From Vibrio diabolicus (GTDB lineage Bacteria > Pseudomonadota > Gammaproteobacteria > Enterobacterales > Vibrionaceae), in NCBI GenBank assembly GCA_001048675.1, contig CCKK01000020.1:558001-622000 (forward strand): a stretch of DNA of 64,000 bases, in the 5' to 3' direction. Under the pieces are notes generated by a model. It did not search any database. It saw only the letters and a program-made list of their open reading frames with translations, and had not been told where the DNA came from. Positions 41,103 through 50,540 of the stretch are shown here, one piece after another (the stretch's first letter is position 1; each line of letters begins with the position of its first letter). The translations under genes and the position numbers were made by a program.

Positions 41103-41124
41103 GTCTCATACTCAAACCGTTTTC
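41094..41124. terminator. Bidirectional terminator before bioA 3' end
   Basis: A 10-bp stem ACGGTTTGAG / CTCAAACCGT with a 7-nt loop, then TTTT. Confidence 0.85.
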
Positions 41125-41137
41125 ATGTTGAATTGAA

Positions 41138-42418
41138 CTATGAAGCGAAGCAGTCTTTGCGTTGTAACGCAGCATCAATCGCATTCACTAACTTTTCAAT
41201 ATCTTCCGGCTTGCTGATGAACGGCGGCATCATATAAATCAGTTTGCCAAATGGACGAATCCAAACACCGTGCTCAACAAAGAGAGCCTGGATGGTTTCC
41301 ATATTCACAGGTCGATGCGTCTCCACTACGCCAATAGCACCCAACCAACGGGTGTTTTTCACCAAGTCGTATTCTTCAAGTTTTGGTAGTAACTCAGAAA
41401 ACAGCGTTTCAATTTGTTGGGTTTGTTGCTTCCAATCACCTTGCTCGATCAATTCCAAACTTGCAGTAGCTACAGCACAAGCGAGTGGATTCCCCATAAA
41501 GGTTGGACCGTGCATAAAACAACCAGCATCACCACCACAAACAGTGTCTGCTACGTGTTTGCTCGCGAGGGTCGCAGAGAGGGTCATGTAGCCGCCAGTG
41601 AGTGCTTTCCCGACACACAGAATGTCTGGTTGAATATCTGCATGTTCGCAGGCAAACAATTTGCCTGTGCGTCCAAAACCGGTAGCGATCTCATCTGCAA
41701 TCAATAACAAACCGTATTTGTCGCAAAGTCTACGCACGCCTTTGAGAAATTCGGGATGGTAGATACGCATGCCACCTGCGCCTTGAACGATAGGCTCAAG
41801 GATCACCGCAGCAAGTTCTTGATGGTGCGTTTCAATCTTGTGCTCGAAGTCGGTAAGGTCTTCTGGCTTCCATTTATCCCAATAACCACAAGTTGGTGAC
41901 TCCGCAAAGATATGCTCAGGCAAAAAGCCTTTGTAGAGAGAGTGCATTGAGTTGTCAGGATCGGTAACCGACATCGCCGCAAACGTATCGCCGTGATAAC
42001 CGTGTCGCAAAGTAAGAAACTTCGGTCGGCGTTCGCCTTTTGCATGCCAATATTGCAGTGCCATTTTTAAGCTGACTTCTACGGCAACGGAACCTGAATC
42101 GGCAAGGAATACATGTTCAAGATTACTTGGGGCTAGGGGTAGCAACTTCTTACACAAACTGATTGCTGGCTGGTGGGTAATCCCGCCAAACATCACATGA
42201 GAGACCTGATCGATTTGCTGGTGAGCGGCTTGATTTAAGTGCGGATGGTTGTAGCCGTGGATCGTCGACCACCAAGAAGACATGCCATCGACCAGCTCAG
42301 TACCGTCTTCCAATTTAATGTGAACACCATTTGCCGATGCCACTGGGTAGCAGGTCAGAGGTGTCAATGTTGAAGTGTAAGGATGCCAGATATGCTGGCG
42401 GTCGAAGGCGAGATCCAT
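41138..42418 (-). CDS. bioA: Adenosylmethionine-8-amino-7-oxononanoate aminotransferase BioA
   Basis: A PLP-dependent class III aminotransferase of 426 aa; it transfers the amino group of SAM to KAPA, giving DAPA in biotin synthesis. Motifs: LAFDRQHIWHPYTS at the N-terminus, DGMSSWWSTIHGYNHP, GGITHQPA, RHGYHGDTFAAMSV, LLIADEIATGFGRTG (Asp) and CVGKALTGGYMTLSATL (PLP-lysine). ATG 42418 fits the E. coli N-terminus. It is divergent from bioBFCD across a symmetrical promoter/operator, the classical bio arrangement, so biotin repression by BirA is expected. Confidence 0.96.
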   Translation of the reverse strand: MDLAFDRQHIWHPYTSTLTPLTCYPVASANGVHIKLEDGTELVDGMSSWWSTIHGYNHPHLNQAAHQQIDQVSHVMFGGITHQPAISLCKKLLPLAPSNLEHVFLADSGSVAVEVSLKMALQYWHAKGERRPKFLTLRHGYHGDTFAAMSVTDPDNSMHSLYKGFLPEHIFAESPTCGYWDKWKPEDLTDFEHKIETHHQELAAVILEPIVQGAGGMRIYHPEFLKGVRRLCDKYGLLLIADEIATGFGRTGKLFACEHADIQPDILCVGKALTGGYMTLSATLASKHVADTVCGGDAGCFMHGPTFMGNPLACAVATASLELIEQGDWKQQTQQIETLFSELLPKLEEYDLVKNTRWLGAIGVVETHRPVNMETIQALFVEHGVWIRPFGKLIYMMPPFISKPEDIEKLVNAIDAALQRKDCFAS

Positions 42419-42478
42419 GTGCGATTCCAATAATAGCTTAGAATGAAAAGTATACAGATGTAAACTTTGTTGTTTTGT

Positions 42479-42523
42479 GTTGTGTTGACAGTTTATCGAG
42501 ACTCAGTAGACTGTCAACACAAC
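42479..42523. promoter_or_regulatory. Symmetrical divergent bioA/bioB promoter and candidate BirA operator
   Basis: A perfect 14-bp inverted repeat (GTTGTGTTGACAGT / ACTGTCAACACAAC) with a 17-nt spacer. Within it, TTGACA-N16-TAGACT faces bioB and TTGACA-N16-TAAACT faces bioA, so the two promoters overlap face to face. This is the expected place for BirA, though the half-site differs from the E. coli TTGTAAAC form. Confidence 0.65.
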
Positions 42524-42548
42524 AACAAAAGTGACTAAAGGAATACAC

Positions 42549-43601
42549 GTGGAAGTTCGTCATAACTGGACGCATGCTGAAGTGCGCGATCTCATGGAAA
42601 AACCATTCATGGATCTCCTATTCGAAGCGCAGCTTGTACATCGTCAATATCAACAAACCAACCATGTTCAAGTAAGCACGCTTCTGTCGATTAAGACAGG
42701 TGCTTGTCCAGAAGATTGTAAGTACTGTCCTCAGAGTGCTCGTTACACCACAGACATCGAGAAAGAGCGTTTGATGGAAGTAGAACGCGTACTCGATGCT
42801 GCGCAAAAAGCCAAAAATGCTGGTTCTACTCGATTCTGTATGGGTGCAGCATGGAAAAACCCGAAAGAGCGTGACATGCCGCATTTGACCGACATGATCA
42901 AAGGCGTGAAGGGCATGGGTTTAGAAACGTGTATGACATTAGGCATGCTGACGCCAGATCAAGCAAAGCAATTGGCAACCGCAGGTCTGGATTACTACAA
43001 CCACAACCTAGATACCTCTCCTGAGTTTTACGGCAACATCATTACCACACGTACTTACCAAGACCGTTTAGATACTTTGTCTCACGTACGTGATGCTGGC
43101 ATGAAGATCTGTTCCGGTGGCATTATCGGCATGGGTGAAAGTGCTAACGACCGAGCTGGTCTGTTGGTTGAATTGGCGAACTTACCGGTACACCCTGAAA
43201 GCGTTCCAATCAACATGCTCGTGAAGGTAAAGGGCACACCACTGGAAGAAGTGGATGATGTTGAGCCATTCGATTTCATTCGCCTGATTGCGATTGCACG
43301 AATCATGATGCCTCAATCAGCCGTTCGTTTATCCGCTGGCCGTGAAAATATGAACGAACAAATGCAAGCGCTGTGTTTTATGGCGGGTGCAAACTCCGTC
43401 TTCTACGGCTGCAAGCTTCTGACCACGCCAAACCCTTCAGAAGACAAAGACATGATGCTGTTCAACAAGCTCGGTATTAACAGCCAAGAGGTGTCTCAAA
43501 AACCTGATGAAATCGAAGAAAACGAGTTACTCGATCGCGTCGTAGAGCGCGTTGCTGCTCGTCCGACAAAAGACGACCTTTTCTACGATGCCAGCGTTTA
43601 A
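42549..43601 (+). CDS. bioB: Biotin synthase BioB
   Basis: A radical-SAM enzyme of 350 aa that inserts sulfur into dethiobiotin. The 4Fe-4S motif is [11 protein letters not shown] and other conserved blocks are [44 protein letters not shown] and RLSAGRENM. The GTG at 42549 is preferred (AAAGGAA 7 nt upstream and family N-terminus [12 protein letters not shown]) over the GTG at 42531. It is the first gene of bioBFCD; bioF starts 14 bp before its stop. Confidence 0.96.
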   Translation: MEVRHNWTHAEVRDLMEKPFMDLLFEAQLVHRQYQQTNHVQVSTLLSIKTGACPEDCKYCPQSARYTTDIEKERLMEVERVLDAAQKAKNAGSTRFCMGAAWKNPKERDMPHLTDMIKGVKGMGLETCMTLGMLTPDQAKQLATAGLDYYNHNLDTSPEFYGNIITTRTYQDRLDTLSHVRDAGMKICSGGIIGMGESANDRAGLLVELANLPVHPESVPINMLVKVKGTPLEEVDDVEPFDFIRLIAIARIMMPQSAVRLSAGRENMNEQMQALCFMAGANSVFYGCKLLTTPNPSEDKDMMLFNKLGINSQEVSQKPDEIEENELLDRVVERVAARPTKDDLFYDASV

Positions 43602-44739
43602 ATCTCGTATCGAGTCCGCCCTTGCTGAGCGTAAGACGCAAGGGTTGAATCGTTCTATGAATGTGGTGTTTGCCGGTAACCAGTCCGTTTTGGAACACGA
43701 AGGCAGACGCTACATCAACTTCTCAAGTAATGATTATTTAGGCTTGGCTAATGACCAAGCGCTTGTTCGTGCTTGGCAGCAAGGTTTAAGCGTATATGGT
43801 AGTGGCAGTGGAGCATCACCGATGGTGACTGGCTTTAGTGCCGCGCACAGCAATTTAGAAGCCGCACTGACCGAATGGCTGGGTTACGACAGAGCAATTC
43901 TGTTTGGTTCTGGATTCAGTGCTAATCAAGCCTTGTTGTTCACCTTGTTAGAAAAATCAGACGTACTCATTCAAGACCGTTTGAACCATGCCTCGTTGAT
44001 GGAAGCGGGGGCGTTGTCACCAGCTAAGATGAAGCGCTTCAAGCACAATGACATCGAGCACCTAAAGTCGCTGCTGAATAGCGAAGACAATCACTTAGTC
44101 GTGACTGAAGGGGTGTTCAGCATGGACGGTGACTGTGCCCCACTTGCTGATATCGCTGACGTCACCAGTAATCATGATGCATGGCTTGCTGTAGACGACG
44201 CTCATGGTATCGGTGTTCTAGGGGAATCTGGCGGTGGCTCATGTGAATTAGCGGCGGTTAAGCCTGAGATACTGATCGTTACTTTCGGCAAAGCGTTTGG
44301 TATGTCTGGCGCGGCTATTTTATGTGACCGCGCAACGGGGGACTTTTTAACTCAGTTTGCTCGTCACCATGTGTATTCCACGGCGATGCCTCCGGCACAA
44401 GCCTATGCGCTCACGCATGCTGTCTCGATGGTTCAAGAGCAGTCTTGGCGACGTGAAAAGCTCACAGAGTTAAGTGAAGTGTATCGAGATAGCCTCAGCG
44501 ACGTTGAGGGCTTTGTTGAGACTCAAACTTCGATTAAGCCGTTTGTGATTGGTGAATCTGATTTGGCTTTGCGAGTAGCAGGTGCTTGTCGCCAAAACGG
44601 TATTTGGGTTACTGCTATTCGTCCTCCAACAGTTCCGAAAGGGACGTCTCGTCTGCGAATCACACTCACTGCTAATCACACTAACGAACAAGTTAAAACG
44701 CTTTCAATGGCATTGAAGCAAGCATTAGGAACGCAGTAA
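43588..44739 (+). CDS. bioF: 8-amino-7-oxononanoate synthase BioF
   Basis: A PLP-dependent alpha-oxoamine synthase of 383 aa joining pimeloyl-ACP and alanine to form KAPA. Motifs: [65 protein letters not shown] and [13 protein letters not shown], where Lys binds PLP. Start [12 protein letters not shown] at 43588 overlaps bioB by 14 bp; an in-frame upstream start would lie deeper in bioB. bioC follows with a TAATG overlap. Confidence 0.95.
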   Translation: MPAFKSRIESALAERKTQGLNRSMNVVFAGNQSVLEHEGRRYINFSSNDYLGLANDQALVRAWQQGLSVYGSGSGASPMVTGFSAAHSNLEAALTEWLGYDRAILFGSGFSANQALLFTLLEKSDVLIQDRLNHASLMEAGALSPAKMKRFKHNDIEHLKSLLNSEDNHLVVTEGVFSMDGDCAPLADIADVTSNHDAWLAVDDAHGIGVLGESGGGSCELAAVKPEILIVTFGKAFGMSGAAILCDRATGDFLTQFARHHVYSTAMPPAQAYALTHAVSMVQEQSWRREKLTELSEVYRDSLSDVEGFVETQTSIKPFVIGESDLALRVAGACRQNGIWVTAIRPPTVPKGTSRLRITLTANHTNEQVKTLSMALKQALGTQ

Positions 44740-45545
44740 TGGATAATGCAGAGCAAATGAAGTTGGATTGCTTACTGCCTAATAAACAAGCGATCGCCGC
44801 TTCCTTTAGTAAAGCAGCTAACACGTACGACAAACATGCCGCTTTCCAGCGTGATGTCGGCCATCGCTTACTAGACAAACTTCCGAATGACTTAACTCAT
44901 AAACGTGTTTTGGATTTAGGATGTGGTACGGGCTATTTTTCTCAACTTCTTCAAGAGCGTGGCGCTGAAGTGTTTTGTGTGGACATCTCTCAAGAGATGT
45001 TAAGCAAAGCTATGGTGCGCTGTGGCCATGAACGAATGAATTATGTGCTAGCCGACGCAGAAAACTTACCTTTCGACGATACAAGCTTCGACTACGTATT
45101 CTCTAGCTTGGCTTTGCAATGGTGTGCCGATTTAAGTTATCCCCTGAGAGAAGTTCGTCGTGTACTAAAAGCTAATGGGAAGGCGGCTTTTTCTACACTA
45201 GCTGAAGGGTCACTGTGCGAGTTGCGTGCATCATGGAAAAAAATTGATGCATATCAACACGTCAATAACTTTCTATCGCTCAATCAGGTAAAAATTGCGT
45301 TAGCGCAATCTCGATGTGACAACCATCAACTAGACTTGACCACCATCACAGTTTGGTACGACTCAGCATTTTCAGTTATGCGTGACCTCAAAGGTATAGG
45401 TGCAAATCACGTAAGCGGGCGCTCACATGGTTTAACCAGTCGAGAGACTTTGTTGCAAGTTGAGCATGAGTACCAAGCGTTTAAAAATGATCAAGGTCTT
45501 CTACCTGCAAGTTATCAGGTTTGTTTTGGAGTAATACATCTATGA
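44739..45545 (+). CDS. bioC: Malonyl-ACP O-methyltransferase BioC
   Basis: A SAM-dependent methyltransferase of 268 aa that methylates malonyl-ACP to begin pimelate synthesis on the fatty-acid machinery. N-terminal [19 protein letters not shown], motif [16 protein letters not shown], then DISQEML, DAENLPF and [11 protein letters not shown] are typical. It overlaps bioF by one base and bioD by four (ATGA), so the four genes are tightly coupled. No bioH or bioG lies nearby; the esterase is presumably elsewhere. Confidence 0.94.
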   Translation: MDNAEQMKLDCLLPNKQAIAASFSKAANTYDKHAAFQRDVGHRLLDKLPNDLTHKRVLDLGCGTGYFSQLLQERGAEVFCVDISQEMLSKAMVRCGHERMNYVLADAENLPFDDTSFDYVFSSLALQWCADLSYPLREVRRVLKANGKAAFSTLAEGSLCELRASWKKIDAYQHVNNFLSLNQVKIALAQSRCDNHQLDLTTITVWYDSAFSVMRDLKGIGANHVSGRSHGLTSRETLLQVEHEYQAFKNDQGLLPASYQVCFGVIHL

Positions 45546-46228
45546 TTGATGCTTTTTTTATTGCTGGTACGGATACTGATGTAGGAAAAACGGTAGCGTC
45601 TAAAGCCATTTTGCAAGCGTTGGCAGCAAAAGGACTAAACACTATTGGTTATAAACCAGTGGCAGCAGGGAGTGATAAGACTGAAGCTGGATGGCGTAAC
45701 TCTGACGCCTTACATTTACAAGCGGCCGCGACACTTGATGTCGCTTATGATGATGTGAATCCATACGCTTTAGAATTGCCAGCTTCTCCTCACATCGCGG
45801 CAAAACATGAACATGTCGAAATAAAATACGAACTCCTCAGTGAAAAGCTGGCTCAACACAAGCAGCAAGCTGATGTCGTTCTCGTTGAGGGCGCTGGTGG
45901 TTGGCGTGTGCCTGTGTCAGATACCGACTGTTTATCTACTTGGGTACAAGCAGAGCAGTTACCCGTGGTCTTGGTGGTTGGTATTAAATTAGGTTGTTTG
46001 AGCCATGCTTTACTCACGGCTGAGAGTATTAAAGCGGATGGCTTGAATCTTGTTGGTTGGGTGGCAAACCGAGTGAACCCTGGCACCGAGCACTATGCTG
46101 ATATTATCGAGATGCTTGAAGCGCGTATCGGTGCGCCTAAGCTTGGCGAAATCCCATACATTCCAAGTGCTAAGCGCAAAGAGCTGGGCAAGTACATTAA
46201 TGTCGAGCCTTTGCTAAATACTGACTGA
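45542..46228 (+). CDS. bioD: Dethiobiotin synthetase BioD
   Basis: An ATP-dependent carboxylase of 228 aa that makes dethiobiotin from DAPA. P-loop [15 protein letters not shown] (start), Lys-containing [24 protein letters not shown] and [15 protein letters not shown] are the family motifs. Start [13 protein letters not shown] at 45542 in ATGA overlap with bioC. It is the last gene of bioBFCD, followed by a strong terminator. Confidence 0.95.
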   Translation: MIDAFFIAGTDTDVGKTVASKAILQALAAKGLNTIGYKPVAAGSDKTEAGWRNSDALHLQAAATLDVAYDDVNPYALELPASPHIAAKHEHVEIKYELLSEKLAQHKQQADVVLVEGAGGWRVPVSDTDCLSTWVQAEQLPVVLVVGIKLGCLSHALLTAESIKADGLNLVGWVANRVNPGTEHYADIIEMLEARIGAPKLGEIPYIPSAKRKELGKYINVEPLLNTD

Positions 46229-46251
46229 TTGTGTTTAAAATACTAAAAACC

Positions 46252-46279
46252 AAAGGGCTGCGTAATGCAGCCCTTTTTT
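46252..46279 (+). terminator. Terminator of bioBFCD
   Basis: A 10-bp stem AAAGGGCTGC / GCAGCCCTTT with a 5-nt loop, then TTT. Confidence 0.93.
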
Positions 46280-46303
46280 ATTGGTGTAATCTATAACATC
46301 AGA

Positions 46304-46471
46304 TTACTTATCTTGGCTAAGCCCCATCAATGCTTGCTGAGTTTCTGCAACACGCTGAGACATATGATGATCGGTTGAAATACCAAGTTGTTGCTTCGCC
46401 TCATCCTCTGAGATGCCTAGATGACAACGTAGTAAATCAATAGCCATTTGATAGTCGTTAGTTTCTACCAT
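46304..46471 (-). CDS. Small conserved-looking 55-aa protein
   Basis: A 55-codon frame: MVETNDYQMAIDLLRCHLG, then ISEDEAKQQLGISTDHHMSQ and a helical C-terminus ending GLSQDK. It is acidic, helical and soluble, with one Cys. It starts from ATG at 46471 with GGGAAAAACC upstream (weak SD). The composition is coding-like and it sits between bioD and htpX, convergent with bioD past the terminator. Not recognised; it could be a small regulatory or DNA-binding-like helical protein. Confidence 0.55.
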   Translation of the reverse strand: MVETNDYQMAIDLLRCHLGISEDEAKQQLGISTDHHMSQRVAETQQALMGLSQDK

Positions 46472-46980
46472 GGTTTTTCCCTCAATACATGGAAGTTTTG
46501 AGCTCGCCTAATGTACCTTTTTAATGTACTTAGAGTGGCTCTGTTTTGTTCATCTCACTTGAATCTAGCATGTCCATGTCACCGCACAATAAGACCAAAG
46601 TCTATAGCGGGGCTAACATACTGTTTTTGGTCTAGTAAAATATTTCTAGCTAAGTTGCCTAGAGGTGATAGATTTAACATCAAGGTCATCCATTGATAGA
46701 TGAGGTGCGATTCAAAGTACTTTTCATTACGGAAAGGAATGAATATGAATGGAGGTAATAGCTTTTATCAGAACGTGCCTAGAAATCGCTTGAACATAAT
46801 CTTTCAGTCTCGAAAACAAATGTTGCAATTTATTGCTTAACCTTGTTTTTATCGCGGATAGACTATATCTATAACGCACGGAGCATGAAACTTAGCGGAA
46901 TTGGCTTTTACAGCGATTACCACCTGTTCCTTATAACAATCCGTTTTAAAAAAAACGATAAGCTTCCTCGGAGAAAAGTA
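46472..46980. other. 509-bp upstream region of htpX
   Basis: No supported gene. An in-frame extension of htpX runs back to 46843 but lacks family-like sequence; GGAG lies just before the accepted htpX ATG. It presumably holds the htpX (heat/envelope-stress) promoter. Confidence 0.45.
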
Positions 46981-47850
46981 ATGAAGCGAATTATGTTATT
47001 CCTAGCAACTAACCTAGCTGTCGTGCTAGTGCTTAGTGTTGTTCTGAATATTGTTTACGCTACCACTGGAATGCAACCTGGCAGTCTTTCTGGTTTGCTA
47101 GTTATGGCCGCCATATTTGGTTTTGGTGGTGCACTGATTTCGTTGATGATGTCAAAGGGCATGGCACTGCGCTCGGTTGGCGGTATGGTCATTGAAAGTC
47201 CGCGTAACGAAACTGAGCATTGGTTAGTCGAAACTGTGGGTCGTCAAGCTCAGCAAGCGGGTATTGGTATGCCAACGGTGGCTATTTATGACTCACCAGA
47301 TATCAATGCATTCGCGACGGGTGCAAAGCGAGATGACTCTCTTGTCGCGGTTTCCACTGGCCTTTTACACAATATGACTCGTGATGAAGCAGAAGCGGTA
47401 CTGGCCCACGAAGTGAGCCATATTGCAAATGGTGACATGGTCACGATGACATTGATGCAAGGTGTTGTGAACACGTTTGTTATCTTCCTATCCCGTTTTA
47501 TCGCCAATATTGTGGCATCGAACGATGATGAAGAAGGTCAAGGTACAAACATGATGGTTTACTTCGGTGTATCTATGGTGCTTGAGCTAGTGTTTGGTTT
47601 CTTAGCAAGCTTTATTACCATGTGGTACAGCCGTCATCGCGAATTCCATGCCGACGCAGGTGCTGCTCACTTAGTTGGTAAAGAGAAAATGATCGCGGCA
47701 TTGGAACGTTTGAAGATGAGTCACGAATCTCAACTTGATGGCACAATGATGGCATTCGGTATCAATGGCAAGCAGTCATTGACTGAGCTACTGATGAGCC
47801 ACCCTCCGCTAGATAAACGTATTGCAGCGTTACGTAGTCAGCAATACTAG
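46981..47850 (+). CDS. htpX: Protease HtpX
   Basis: An inner-membrane zinc metalloprotease (M48B) of 289 aa that degrades misfolded membrane proteins with FtsH. It has two N-terminal membrane helices, catalytic [13 protein letters not shown] with the HEXXH motif, a second helix pair, and the third-ligand region [13 protein letters not shown]. The ATG at 46981 after CGGAGAAAAGTA matches the family start [11 protein letters not shown]. Expression in relatives is controlled by CpxR and heat shock; no site was identified here. A strong terminator follows. Confidence 0.95.
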   Translation: MKRIMLFLATNLAVVLVLSVVLNIVYATTGMQPGSLSGLLVMAAIFGFGGALISLMMSKGMALRSVGGMVIESPRNETEHWLVETVGRQAQQAGIGMPTVAIYDSPDINAFATGAKRDDSLVAVSTGLLHNMTRDEAEAVLAHEVSHIANGDMVTMTLMQGVVNTFVIFLSRFIANIVASNDDEEGQGTNMMVYFGVSMVLELVFGFLASFITMWYSRHREFHADAGAAHLVGKEKMIAALERLKMSHESQLDGTMMAFGINGKQSLTELLMSHPPLDKRIAALRSQQY

Positions 47851-47895
47851 TTGTAAAAACTGACAGCGCACACGAAAGTAATCGTTAATTTCCTG

Positions 47896-47927
47896 AAAAG
47901 GCTTGGTTTTGACCAAGCCTTTTTTTT
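47896..47927 (+). terminator. Terminator of htpX
   Basis: A 12-bp stem AAAAGGCTTGGT / ACCAAGCCTTTT with a tetraloop, then TTTT. Confidence 0.94.
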
Positions 47928-47979
47928 GATCGATTGATCGCTTGCGAGATCCATCACGTATCTACCTACAGAAACAAAG

Positions 47980-48048
47980 TTATACAAAATTATTTTTGTA
48001 CAACTTTTAAAGAATGAACTATCTTGTACATATAATAATTTTGTACAA
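47980..48048. promoter_or_regulatory. Four TTGTACA-type boxes upstream of the lipid-modification operon
   Basis: TTATACAA (47980), TTGTACAA (47996), TTGTACA (48024) and TTGTACAA (48041) precede the first gene. They form two pairs with starts 16 and 17 bp apart. They resemble paired TGTACA sites of MerR-family LitR/CarH light-responsive regulators. No such regulator is encoded in the window. Confidence 0.6.
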
Positions 48049-48074
48049 CTTGATGGGCATGTAGGAGTAAACAC

Positions 48075-48494
48075 ATGGACATACAGTCTGTTGGCAATAT
48101 CTATCAAAAGCTGAATAAAGCGAACTTACATCTGCTTAAAGACGTATATCACCAAGATGTCGTCTTTGAAGATGCTGCTCATCGTTTAGAAGGGTGGCCT
48201 GCACTTTCAGATTACTTCACATCATTATATGCCAACGTCATAAGCTGTGACTTTGTTATCCACGAACATCAACAAGTCGGAGATACTGGCTTCCTAACGT
48301 GGACCATGGATCTTCAGCATCCCAAACTTCAAAAAGGTGCACCTATTCTCGTTAATGGTGTGTCGCATCTTAAGTTCAGCGAAGGCCAAGTTATTTATCA
48401 CCGAGATTACTTTGATCTCGGAGAAATGCTTTACGAAAACTTACCTTTACTTGGCTCAGTCGTAAAAACCATCAAGCAGAGGTTAGGACAATGA
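48075..48494 (+). CDS. SnoaL/NTF2-like protein
   Basis: A protein of 139 aa with the NTF2/SnoaL-like cone-shaped fold pattern: N-terminal helix YQKLNKANLHLLKDVYHQDVVFEDAAHRLEG, then strands with FLTWTMDLQHPK, VNGVSHLKFSEGQVIYHRDYFD. It may be an isomerase/hydratase-like enzyme or a binding protein; substrate unknown. It is the first gene of an eight-gene operon of lipid-associated genes; its stop overlaps the SDR start by four bases. GTAGGAG lies upstream of the ATG. The TTGTACA boxes are just in front. Confidence 0.78.
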   Translation: MDIQSVGNIYQKLNKANLHLLKDVYHQDVVFEDAAHRLEGWPALSDYFTSLYANVISCDFVIHEHQQVGDTGFLTWTMDLQHPKLQKGAPILVNGVSHLKFSEGQVIYHRDYFDLGEMLYENLPLLGSVVKTIKQRLGQ

Positions 48495-49216
48495 ACAATA
48501 CTATCTTAATCACTGGCGCTACCTCCGGAATAGGGAAGCAATTGGCTTTAGATTACGCGAACTCTGATTGGAGCGTTATTGCTTGTGGACGAAACAAAGA
48601 CGTTCTTGCTGAATTGGGGGCTGCTTCTTCTAATATCCATACATTACAGTTTGACGTGACAAACCATGAACAAACTCAGCATGCGCTGTCCAGTTTGCCT
48701 TTCACGCCGAGTACCTGGGTTTTTAATGCAGGGGGTTGTGAGTACATGGACAACGGTGTGGTTGACGCGAAACTCATGGCGCGTGTGATGAATGTAAACG
48801 TCGTTGGTGTTGCCAACTGCGTAGAAGGTTGCCAACCACACTTAGATAAAGGGCATCGCATCGTTATCGTGGGTTCTATTGCTTCAGAAGTCGCGTTACC
48901 AAGGGCTGAAGCCTACGGCGCTTCTAAGGCCGCTGTGAGCTACTTTGCTCGCACATTAGCTGTTGATTTGAAGAAGAAGGGCATTCAAGTGGTGACCGTG
49001 TTCCCAGGCTTTGTGGAAACCCCGTTAACTGACAAAAATGACTTCGAAATGCCGATGATTATTTCTACTCAGCAAGCCTCGAACTCTATCAGAAAACAGT
49101 TGGCTGCCAACAAGACTCACATCTATTTCCCCGCGAGGTTTACCAGTATTTTACGTTTTATCTCGTTACTTCCATACAGTTGGCAAGCTCGCCTAACTGC
49201 TAAACTCGTGTCATAA
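48491..49216 (+). CDS. Short-chain dehydrogenase/reductase
   Basis: A classical SDR of 241 aa: NAD(P)-binding ITGATSGIGKQLALDY, FNAGG, and the catalytic Ser (VGSIASEV) with Tyr-x-x-x-Lys in AYGASKAAVSY. A C-terminal hydrophobic/basic tail (TSILRFISLLPYSWQARL) may bind the membrane. It overlaps the SnoaL-like gene by ATGA, and the FAD oxidoreductase follows 12 bp later. Probably acts on a lipid-derived carbonyl, judging by the neighbours; the substrate is inferred only. Confidence 0.85.
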   Translation: MNNTILITGATSGIGKQLALDYANSDWSVIACGRNKDVLAELGAASSNIHTLQFDVTNHEQTQHALSSLPFTPSTWVFNAGGCEYMDNGVVDAKLMARVMNVNVVGVANCVEGCQPHLDKGHRIVIVGSIASEVALPRAEAYGASKAAVSYFARTLAVDLKKKGIQVVTVFPGFVETPLTDKNDFEMPMIISTQQASNSIRKQLAANKTHIYFPARFTSILRFISLLPYSWQARLTAKLVS

Positions 49217-49228
49217 GAAGGAATAAAA

Positions 49229-50539
49229 ATGAAAACAGCAGGAAGAAAGAAGATAGCGATTGTGGGAACCGGAATTTCTGGCCTTACGTGTGGTTACTAT
49301 CTACATAAAGAGCACGATGTCACCGTATTTGAAGCTAACGATTACATTGGTGGGCACACCGCGACGGTGGATGTAAAACTCGATGGTAAAGAATATGCGA
49401 TTGATACGGGCTTTATCGTTTACAACGATCGCACTTATCCTAATTTCATCAAAATGATGAACGAGATTGGTGTCGAAGGATTGCCAACCCAGATGAGCTT
49501 CAGCGTAAGAAACGACGGCAATGGCTTGGAATATAACGGTCATACCTTGTCGACATTATTTGCTCAAAAGCGCAATTGGGTAAATCCTAAGTTCTATCGT
49601 TTTATCTTCGAGATCCTTCGTTTCAACAAACTTGCCAAAAGCGTCGCTAGCAAACAATCGAGTCATTCTCAGACGCTAGGTGAGTTTCTTGATGAGCACA
49701 ACTTCAGTACTTTCTTTTCAGATAACTACATTTTGCCGATGGGCGCTGCAATTTGGTCTTCGACTTTAGCGGACATGCGCGCATTTCCGCTGATGTTTTT
49801 CCTTCGCTTTTTCTTAAATCACGGATTGCTTGATGTCACTAACAGGCCGCAGTGGTATGTAATTAAAGGTGGCTCTCGTGAGTACATTCCACCTTTGACT
49901 CAAGGTTTTATCGATAAAATTCGACTCAATAGTCCGGTAGAAAAAGTGCTCCGTAGTGAGAATGGTGTGGGTTTAAAAGTTAGCGGTGAAATGCACTGGT
50001 TTGATGATGTCATCTTTGCTTGTCACAGTGATCAAGCGATGAACATGTTAGGTGACATTAGCCCAGTCGAGCAAGAGGTGCTGGGTAATATGGCTTATCA
50101 AGCGAATGAAGTGGTGCTTCACACTGATACGAGTTTACTTCCAAAGCGTAAAGCGGCGTGGGCTTCGTGGAACTACCTACTGGAGGGCAGTGAAGACGAA
50201 CAGCAACGTCTCCCTTCGCTCACTTACAACATGAATATTCTCCAACATGTTCAATCTGAGCACACATTCTGTGTCACGCTAAATAGCACTGAGCAGATCG
50301 AACCGAGCAAAGTATTACGGACGTTTACCTATCACCATCCAGTGTTCTCCACCGACTCTATCGCTGCACAGCAACGTAAAGAAGAGGTGCAAGGGTTGAA
50401 CAATACTTGGTTCTGCGGCGCTTACTGGTACAACGGTTTCCATGAGGATGGCGTTCGCAGCGCGTTGGACGTAGTGAAAGGGCTTGAAGAGAAATATCGC
50501 GTTCAAACTGATGTCAACTTAGAAAAAGGTGCAGCGTGA
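49229..50539 (+). CDS. FAD-dependent amine oxidase-like oxidoreductase
   Basis: A flavoprotein of 436 aa. N-terminal Rossmann IAIVGTGISGLTCGYYLHKEH followed by FEANDYIGGHTATVDV, then DTGFIVYNDRTYPNF. The C-terminal FAD-binding part has TWFCGAYWYNGFHEDGVRSALDV. Members beside Cfa-type synthases and DUF1365 are thought to desaturate or modify phospholipid acyl chains. Soluble; no membrane helix. It is the third gene of the operon with an AAGGA site upstream. DUF1365 follows after 1 bp. Confidence 0.85.
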   Translation: MKTAGRKKIAIVGTGISGLTCGYYLHKEHDVTVFEANDYIGGHTATVDVKLDGKEYAIDTGFIVYNDRTYPNFIKMMNEIGVEGLPTQMSFSVRNDGNGLEYNGHTLSTLFAQKRNWVNPKFYRFIFEILRFNKLAKSVASKQSSHSQTLGEFLDEHNFSTFFSDNYILPMGAAIWSSTLADMRAFPLMFFLRFFLNHGLLDVTNRPQWYVIKGGSREYIPPLTQGFIDKIRLNSPVEKVLRSENGVGLKVSGEMHWFDDVIFACHSDQAMNMLGDISPVEQEVLGNMAYQANEVVLHTDTSLLPKRKAAWASWNYLLEGSEDEQQRLPSLTYNMNILQHVQSEHTFCVTLNSTEQIEPSKVLRTFTYHHPVFSTDSIAAQQRKEEVQGLNNTWFCGAYWYNGFHEDGVRSALDVVKGLEEKYRVQTDVNLEKGAA

Positions 50540-50540
50540 T

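Noticed and set aside
42465..42490. E. coli-type BirA box (TGTAAAC ... GTTTACA) overlapping the bio promoters
   Set aside because: A TGTAAAC is present but the spacing to the imperfect GTTGACA is 18 nt, unlike the known operator; the symmetrical TTGACAG repeat is a better candidate.
46511..46696. 61-aa open frame upstream of htpX
   Set aside because: Non-ATG start, no ribosome site, unlike any protein; probably chance.
46843..46980. N-terminal extension of htpX
   Set aside because: In frame but with non-family sequence; the accepted ATG at 46981 has its own GGAG site.
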